Part shown: positions 30,388 to 35,259 of the stretch, one piece after another
How the letters are laid out: every line of letters starts with the position of its first letter
How positions within the stretch are numbered: position 1 is the stretch's first letter
Source of the DNA: JACQRW01 sp964371935
Lineage (GTDB): Bacteria > Patescibacteriota > Minisyncoccia > Sungbacterales > HO2-52-23
Assembly: GCA_964371935.1 (NCBI GenBank)
Contig: CAYJOT010000005.1
Location: 1-35,259, forward strand
DNA length: 35,259 nt
Direction of reading: 5' to 3'
Translations under genes and position numbers: made by a program
Notes under the pieces: generated by a model
The model's input: only the letters and a program-made list of their open reading frames with translations
Database searches by the model: none
Told to the model about the DNA's origin: nothing

Positions 30388-30921
30388 TCAGGCGTTTTTC
30401 TCTTCCACGATCTCTATCACCTCTTTTTGTAACGATGCGTATTCTGGAAGCTCCTCCAGCTTGGACAAGCCAAAATGCTGGAGAAATTGAAAGCTGATCC
30501 GGTATTGATATGATCGCGCGTCGTGCGGATGCGGTGTTCGTTCAATGAGACCGCGCATCAGAAGGTTTCGGAGTGTAAAGGAAGAATTTACCCCGCGGAT
30601 ATAATCAACCTCGGGCCGTGAAAGCGGACCTTTGTAGGCGATGATCGCAAGCGTCTCAAGACCGGAGCGCGACAACCCCTCGGAGAATTCGCTTTTGACC
30701 ATCCTCTCCACGTACGCATGAGCATCCGGATGCGAGCCAATCTCCACTGCTCCGTCCTTTTCAACGAGCACCAGTCCCCTATTTTGATATTCGTGGGCAA
30801 GCTGGTTAACTGCCTCTCGGATTTCTTCGGCGGGCAAGGCAAGATGCAGCTCAAGTTCTTTGAACTCCATAGCCTCACCATGCATGAACAATAGTGCTTC
30901 AATGATTGACTTGGTCTGCAT
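30388..30921 (-). CDS. scpB: Segregation and condensation protein B
   Basis: A 177-residue protein with paired winged helices: IIEALLFMHGEAMEFKELEL at the N terminus, then LAIIAYKGPLSRPEVDYIRG (about 94-113) and the characteristic GLIERTPHPHDARSYQYRIS. ScpB binds kleisin ScpA and the SMC ATPase in chromosome condensation. It begins 6 bases after scpA. No smc gene is in the window. Confidence 0.95.
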   Translation of the reverse strand: MQTKSIIEALLFMHGEAMEFKELELHLALPAEEIREAVNQLAHEYQNRGLVLVEKDGAVEIGSHPDAHAYVERMVKSEFSEGLSRSGLETLAIIAYKGPLSRPEVDYIRGVNSSFTLRNLLMRGLIERTPHPHDARSYQYRISFQFLQHFGLSKLEELPEYASLQKEVIEIVEEKNA

Positions 30922-30927
30922 AGGGAA

Positions 30928-31686
30928 TTACACAATCCTCTTTATCATAATATCTGTAAAAGCGCCCTCCTGGCGCACGTCAACAAATTTCTGCTTGGCG
31001 AGCTCAAGGATTGCAAGAAAACTGACAATAATATCTATTTTCTCGCCGGATTCTTTCACGATCTCGGAAAATGCGCGCTCAACCGCGTTTTGCACAAACG
31101 ATCGTATCTGACACATCCGTTCTTCAAGCGATATAATGCGCTTCATTTTCTCCTCCACCAGCTTCTTGACCTTTGGGAGTGCGGCAAGAAACGTCCGGAA
31201 CGCGCTGGCCATGTCTCCGGGCGCCAATTGCGGAGGCGGAAAAAAGACCGGCGCAAACGCAAGATAGGCGTCACGGATGAAGATCGGCTTTCGCTCTGTC
31301 TCCAGCTTTTTCAGGAGTACGGCCCGTTCTCGGAATTTCCGATACTCGGCAAGGCGATGCTCCAGCTCTTGGCCCGACTGCTCCTCCTCTTCGGAAAATG
31401 AGAGATTTGGCAGGAGCGATCTTGACTTGATCAGCATGAGCTGGGATGCCACAACCAAAAACTCCGCGAGCTGCTCCGGGTCTATCTGTTCAAGAGAGCG
31501 CACATGCTCGATATACTCCTCGGCCACGCGGGAGAGCGAGATTTCCGAGATGGAAAGCTTTTCTTTTTCAATCAGATCAAGGAGCAGTTCAAGCGGCCCT
31601 TCGAATTTTTCATGCCTGATCTCAAAAACCACGCTTTGAGTGTAGCGCCTGAAAAGCGTGTTGTAAACAGTGGAAAACTTCAACAT
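30928..31686 (-). CDS. scpA: Segregation and condensation protein A (kleisin)
   Basis: A 252-residue kleisin from the ATG at 31686 (MLKFSTVYNTLFRRYTQSVV). The frame is open upstream to 31806, but the family N-terminal motif EKFEGPLELLLDLIEKEKLS follows about 27 residues after the chosen ATG, so the extra 40 residues are not needed. The N-terminal SMC-neck-binding helices end near SQLMLIKSRSLLPN; the C-terminal winged helix contains EKIDIIVSFLAILELAKQKF. It is coupled to scpB. Confidence 0.93.
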   Translation of the reverse strand: MLKFSTVYNTLFRRYTQSVVFEIRHEKFEGPLELLLDLIEKEKLSISEISLSRVAEEYIEHVRSLEQIDPEQLAEFLVVASQLMLIKSRSLLPNLSFSEEEEQSGQELEHRLAEYRKFRERAVLLKKLETERKPIFIRDAYLAFAPVFFPPPQLAPGDMASAFRTFLAALPKVKKLVEEKMKRIISLEERMCQIRSFVQNAVERAFSEIVKESGEKIDIIVSFLAILELAKQKFVDVRQEGAFTDIMIKRIV

Positions 31687-31875
31687 TATTAATAGGACTG
31701 TTGCCGAATGATCAAAATTATCCACAAAACAAACAAACGAAAAATATGATAGAGTAGTTTTTCTTCTGTCTCCGCTTGGGTCTTCGGGTAATGATGTCTG
31801 CCCCATCGGTGATGACTGATACGATCTCGGGATAGTGAGCGATCAGATCATCGAGCGCAATGAGTTGAGTAAAAT
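31687..31875 (-). other. Gap between ftsX and scpA with a start-less open frame
   Basis: 189 bases without a recognised gene. A minus-strand frame of about 53 codons reads VDFTQLIALDDLIAHYPEIV then SVITDGADIITRRPKRRQKK and stops at 31718. It has no ATG or GTG start. The ITRR ending faintly recalls Phd/YefM-type antitoxins, but the match is too weak for a call. No clear terminator or promoter is seen. Confidence 0.3.
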
Positions 31876-32784
31876 CTACACGTGCAAATACCTTCGCACC
31901 GCAACAAAGCTGGAAAGGATGCCGAGGCCGAGGCCGAAGGTGAGCATGATGAGGAAAAATTCTACGAGGTGGAGGGTGAAGTAGCTGAAGAGGTTGAATT
32001 CGGGGACGAGGAAGGCGAGTTTGGGCGAGACGTACCACGTGAGCGGCAAAAAGACGATAGTGGTGATGAGCGCGGCGAAAAAGCCGTAAAGGGCGCCGGA
32101 GACCAAAAACGGGCCACGGATAAACCAGCTGGTGCCGCCGACTAAGCGCATAATGCCGATCTCCTCGCGCATGGTATAGATGACAAGCCGGAGCGTGTTG
32201 AATGCGACAAGCATCGAGATCACCGCAAGCATGAGTGCGAGCACGGCGCCGGATGCCCGCACAGCGGCAAGGATGGAGCCGAGGCGTTCGACTACGCGTT
32301 CATTTTCGGAAAAGTTGACCTTGTCCACAATCGGATAATTTTTCTGTGCGAGAAAACTTGATATCGCGGCAAAGCGGGAGGAGTCCTTGGCCTTCACATT
32401 GATGCTTGCCTCAAGCGGGTTTTCGCCAAGCTCGGCAAGCGCGCCGGTGATAAGCTGGTTGTCTTTATGGCGCTCGCGAAACGCGGCAAGCGCGGCATCG
32501 CGCGAGGTGTAGGATACATCAGCAACATCGGGATGTGATTCGAGATCATTTTTTATGCTGAAAATATCCTGCTCGGATGCACTGGGCTGGAAATAAATAC
32601 TAAGATCAATCCGCGATTCAAGCTGCGCCAGAACTGTATTTGCAAATGCACCCAAAAACACAAGATTGCCAATTACGAAAAGCGCCAGCACCATGACCAT
32701 GATAGTGGCAAGAGACAGCCAGGTGTTTCGCCTGAAGCTGACGTATCCTGCGCGTATGATTCGTTTCAATGTAGTGAGCGCCAT
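31876..32784 (-). CDS. ftsX: Cell division ABC transporter permease FtsX
   Basis: A 302-residue protein with four membrane segments (about 22-45, 175-198, 224-245, 268-292) and a large extracytoplasmic loop (about 50-170) after the first. SIYFQPSASEQDI at the loop start and the cluster IYTMREEIGIMRLVGGTSWF after membrane segment 2 are characteristic. FtsEX couples cytoplasmic ATP hydrolysis to activation of peptidoglycan hydrolases at the septum. It lies 9 bases after ftsE. Confidence 0.94.
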   Translation of the reverse strand: MALTTLKRIIRAGYVSFRRNTWLSLATIMVMVLALFVIGNLVFLGAFANTVLAQLESRIDLSIYFQPSASEQDIFSIKNDLESHPDVADVSYTSRDAALAAFRERHKDNQLITGALAELGENPLEASINVKAKDSSRFAAISSFLAQKNYPIVDKVNFSENERVVERLGSILAAVRASGAVLALMLAVISMLVAFNTLRLVIYTMREEIGIMRLVGGTSWFIRGPFLVSGALYGFFAALITTIVFLPLTWYVSPKLAFLVPEFNLFSYFTLHLVEFFLIMLTFGLGLGILSSFVAVRRYLHV

Positions 32785-32793
32785 AGATAGAGA

Positions 32794-33486
32794 TTAGTTA
32801 GTAACATCCGCCATATAAGTTCCGTTTTCTTCGTCGCTGGTGATCCTGCCTTGCTCAAACGTGATCACGCGGCGGCCAAGATTATTGATAACTTCGCGGT
32901 CGTGCGTTGCCAGGATAACCGTAGTGCCAAGTCCGTTTACCTTGAGCAGCAGCTTCACGATCTCCGCGGTGTTGCCCGGATCAAGATTGCCGGACGGCTC
33001 GTCCGCGAGCAGCACATCGGGACGGTTGATGAGCGCGCGTGCAATCGCAACGCGCTGGTTCTCTCCGCCCGAGAGCTGATGCGGAAAATTATTCTCCTTG
33101 CCGGTCAGCCCTACGAGTTGGATCGCCTGCGGCACGTCTTCTTTGATTTCTTCGGGAGCGCGTCCCGCAACCTCCATAGCGAACGCGACATTCTCATACG
33201 CGGTTTTCATGGGAAGCAGCTTATAATCCTGAAACACGGTTCCGATTCTCCTCCTGATCCGATACAAGTCGCGCCGCGGCACGTCAGTGATGTCAAATCC
33301 GTCAAAAAAAATGCGCCCGGATGTCGGCTCCTCCTCCCGCAGCAGCAGCCGCAGCAAGGTGGTCTTGCCCGCGCCAGACGTGCCCACGATCGAGACGAAT
33401 TCTTTCGGCTCAATGCGCAACGTCACGTCCTGCAACGCAACCGAATGGCTATTATAAATTTTTGATACGTTATCAAAAAATATCAT
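32794..33486 (-). CDS. ftsE: Cell division ATP-binding protein FtsE
   Basis: A 230-residue ABC ATPase: Walker A GTSGAGKTTL (35-44), Q-loop in GTVFQDYKLLP, signature LSGGENQRVAIARAL, Walker B VLLADEPSGNLD and the switch His in ILATHDREV. YKLLPMKTAYENVAFAMEV matches FtsE. Partner of FtsX downstream (9 bases). It follows prfB by 14 bases, an arrangement frequently found in bacterial genomes. Confidence 0.96.
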   Translation of the reverse strand: MIFFDNVSKIYNSHSVALQDVTLRIEPKEFVSIVGTSGAGKTTLLRLLLREEEPTSGRIFFDGFDITDVPRRDLYRIRRRIGTVFQDYKLLPMKTAYENVAFAMEVAGRAPEEIKEDVPQAIQLVGLTGKENNFPHQLSGGENQRVAIARALINRPDVLLADEPSGNLDPGNTAEIVKLLLKVNGLGTTVILATHDREVINNLGRRVITFEQGRITSDEENGTYMADVTN

Positions 33487-33500
33487 AGCTCTTTCTGTAA

Positions 33501-34596
33501 TTACTCTTTAATCTCCGCCTCCACAAATTCATCCAATCCCCCATCCAGCACTTTGTCAATCTGCGATGTCTCAACTCCGGTGCGATGGTCTTTGACCATC
33601 TGGTACGGGTGCATGACGTACGAGCGGATTTGGTTGCCCCATTCAATCTTCACTTTTTCGCTCCGCACGCCTCGCCGTTCCTGCTCCTGCTGCCCAAGCT
33701 GTAATTTATAAATTTTTGCGCGAAGCAAACTCATGGCCATTTCGCGGTTCTGCTCCTGCGAGCGCTCGTTTTGGGACGCGACCTGCAATCCCGTTGGCAG
33801 ATGCGTGATGCGCACCGCGGTCTCGCGCTTGTTCACGTTTTGCCCGCCTGGGCCGGATGATCGGAAAAAATCTATGTTCAATTCTTCCGGTTTCAGTTCC
33901 ACCTCCTCCGGAGCCACCATTTCCGGCATCACATCCACCAGCGCAAACGATGTGTGGCGCAACGACTGCGACGAGAACGGCGAGATGCGCACCAGACGAT
34001 GTACTCCTCCTTCTTTTTTCAGGTAACCGTAGGCGTACGGCCCCTCCACCAGAATGGTCGCGTTCTTAATGCCCCACCCGGCAGGTCCGCTCCCCTCTCC
34101 CCAGTGCTCATGGATAATCTTGGCATCCCACCCGCGAGTCTCAAAAAATCGCCAGTACATTCGGTACAGAATCGCCGCCCAATCCTCGGCATCGCGCCCG
34201 CCCGCACCCGCATAGATCGAGAGCGCCGCATTGCCTTTGTCATACTTTCCGGAGAAAAAAAGTTGCGTTTCGATCTGCCGCACCTCCTTTTCCAGAATAC
34301 GCGCCTTGGCCTCGATCTCAACCACCAGTTTTTCATCCTCGCCTGCCATGGCCGCAAGCTCATGCAGAGTTTTCGTCTCCTCCGCGATGCGATCCCACTG
34401 TTCAATCTCTCGTTTCAGCTGCGCGAGTTCTTGACTCCGGGTTTTCGCGTTTTCCCGGTCACCCCAGAATCTGGATTGCTGCATTTCCTGTTCAATTTTT
34501 AAAATCTCTTCGCGCTTCTTCCCAACGTCAAAGCCGGTCCGCGAACCCGCGGATTTTACCCCCTGTTTCGTTCAGCCGTTGCACCATATCTTCCAT
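33501..34596 (-). CDS. prfB: Peptide chain release factor 2 with programmed +1 frameshift
   Basis: The zero frame starts at ATG 34596 and runs 22 codons (MEDMVQRLNETGGKIRGFAD RL) to an in-frame TGA at 34528-34530. The site is CTT-TGA-C (34527-34533). A +1 shift continues as DVGKKREEILKIEQEMQQS to a stop at 33501, giving about 364 residues, the normal RF2 length. RF2 marks are SPF in RISPFSSQSLRH and GGQ in SSGPGGQNVNKRE. RF2 reads UGA and UAA, so low RF2 favours the shift: classical autoregulation. A GGGGG stretch lies about 25 bases upstream of the shift site, farther than in E. coli. A TATACT box 7 bases before the ATG suggests a leaderless mRNA. It heads the ftsE-ftsX run. Confidence 0.95.
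34527..34533 (-). promoter_or_regulatory. Programmed +1 frameshift site CTTTGAC of prfB
   Basis: The slippery CTT codon is followed by TGA and C, identical to the canonical bacterial RF2 site. It also shows that UGA is a stop codon here. Confidence 0.92.
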
Positions 34597-34603
34597 ACCG
34601 CAC

Positions 34604-34609
34604 AGTATA
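34604..34609 (-). promoter_or_regulatory. Extended -10 element of prfB (leaderless)
   Basis: TGGTATACT on the minus strand (extended -10 with TATACT at 34604-34609) lies 7 bases before the prfB ATG. No clear -35 box is seen, as expected for an extended -10 promoter. Confidence 0.65.
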
Positions 34610-34686
34610 CCACACTTCGAAAAAAAAGAAAAAGGGTGGAGTATCTTTACGACTGCGCTTGAACCTACTTTATCAAAAATTCCTGA

Positions 34687-35259
34687 CTAATCGGAATAGG
34701 TTTCAGGACTTTTAGCGCCATTTTGAACAGGTATCTCTTTTGTTACTGCCGTATTGATTGCCCCGCTCTCTCCCAATACAGCCATCCGTTCTGCAAGTGC
34801 CTCTTGGATTTTTTGCTCTGTTTCTTCATATCCGCCCTCACCTATGTGGTCATAGATAACGTAGCCGTCTATATCAATTAAATATTTTCTTGGCCAATAG
34901 CGATTCTTGTATGCATTCCATGTAGAAAAATCATTATCAAGAACTACTGGATACTTGATTCTCTCTTTTTTTGTTGCCTCAAGAACATTTTGGTAAACTT
35001 TTTCAAACTCAAATTCCGGCGTGTGTACTCCGATAATAACGAAGCCCTTGTCCTTATACTTTTCATACCAAGCGTTGAGGTATGGCGTTGTCCGCTGGCA
35101 ATTGATACAGCTATATGTCCAGAAATCAATGAGTATCACCTTCTTTCCAACAAACTCAGTAATAGTTACTGGTTTCCCATCGGTGTTGATGAAGCCGTCT
35201 GGACTCGTGATCTCCTTGGCCAGTTCATAGCGTTTCAATTTTTCTTGCGTAGAAAGATA
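34687..35259 (-). CDS. TlpA/DipZ-like thioredoxin-fold redoxin (5' truncated by the window edge)
   Basis: At least 183 residues of a thioredoxin-fold protein. The redox motif is FWTYSCINCQRTTPY (CINC), preceded by GKPVTITEFVGKKVILIDFW and followed by GFVIIGVHTPEFEFEKV, the pattern of the redoxin domain of DipZ/TlpA-like proteins. The frame stays open to the last base of the window and the first in-frame start is only a TTG at 35238, so the real start, and perhaps an upstream CcdA-like membrane domain or separate gene, lies outside. It probably reduces or oxidises extracytoplasmic disulfides. It has a non-typical C-terminal tail of about 35 residues (from MAVLGESG). Confidence 0.85.
   Translation of the reverse strand, partial: YLSTQEKLKRYELAKEITSPDGFINTDGKPVTITEFVGKKVILIDFWTYSCINCQRTTPYLNAWYEKYKDKGFVIIGVHTPEFEFEKVYQNVLEATKKERIKYPVVLDNDFSTWNAYKNRYWPRKYLIDIDGYVIYDHIGEGGYEETEQKIQEALAERMAVLGESGAINTAVTKEIPVQNGAKSPETYSD

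Noticed and set aside
31096..31106. ACGATCGT inside scpA resembling the palindrome core
   Set aside because: Only 8 bases, no flanking arms, inside conserved coding sequence.
34528..34530. TGA in prfB as evidence of UGA recoding, as in some CPR lineages
   Set aside because: It is the classical CTTTGAC frameshift site, and TGA ends many other genes here.

Overview
The window looks like part of a small-genome bacterium of the Candidate Phyla Radiation (Patescibacteria, probably a Parcubacteria-type lineage). This is an inference from gene content and style: tightly packed and overlapping genes, a CPR-type Cys-pair zinc-ribbon protein, PaaX/Cas2-like and four-helix-bundle orphan genes, short palindromic repeats inserted in frame into conserved enzymes, several promoters only 7-11 bases from a start codon, and tRNA genes with and without an encoded CCA. 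No rRNA, CRISPR array or intact transposon was seen. TGA acts as a stop: prfB (RF2) is present and carries the classical autoregulatory TGA frameshift site. Nearly every gene is on the minus strand; one membrane-protein cassette (12810-13304) is on plus.

Layout. 1-7.7 kb: a patatin-like lipase, a rare acyl-activating enzyme/ACP/PlsC fusion, alr, serS, a four-helix-bundle cassette bracketed by inverted repeats, and lysS. 7.9-12.7 kb: greA with a near-consensus promoter, then the rod-shape and elongation operon mreB-mreC-mreD-PBP2. 12.7-14.0 kb: a plus-strand orphan membrane protein with its own promoter and terminator, then a PaaX/Cas2-like gene bracketed by direct repeats that are each palindromic around GACGATCGTC. 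14.0-16.7 kb: gap, trxB and a methyltransferase. 16.7-19.5 kb: a DUF2283 pseudogene broken by a 4-bp tandem duplication, a DUF3105 protein, a PGI/PMI sugar isomerase, a REP/MITE element joined to a transposase fragment, tRNA-Thr, and a structured untranslated stretch. 19.5-24.4 kb: SGNH hydrolase, DUF4015 glycosidase-like protein, a free-standing EF-Tu domain-2 barrel, tRNA-Gly with a tRNA-like relic, a membrane glycosyltransferase and a P-loop kinase. 24.3-26.7 kb: a large zinc-ribbon gene flanked by N- and C-terminal fragments of its own family, a palindrome and a second REP next to a transposase fragment. 26.7-35.3 kb: NUDIX, tRNA-Ser, htpX, then a long operon-like run prfB-ftsE-ftsX-scpA-scpB-dacA-mraY, and a truncated DipZ/TlpA-like redoxin at the edge.

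How it fits together. Much of the window builds and shapes the envelope: Mre proteins, PBP2, MraY, D,D-carboxypeptidase, alanine racemase and FtsEX make and remodel peptidoglycan, while the patatin and fusion acyltransferase could salvage fatty acids into phospholipid. ScpAB handles chromosome condensation. The most unusual signals are (i) a family of CGATCG-centred palindromes, two of which bracket the PaaX/Cas2-like gene and one of which overlaps its probable promoter, (ii) the acyl-AMP ligase-ACP-PlsC fusion next to a lipase, (iii) the zinc-ribbon gene with fragments on both sides, and (iv) repeat-derived peptides inside alr, trxB, the PGI/PMI isomerase and PBP2. All functional statements come from motif reading without database searches.
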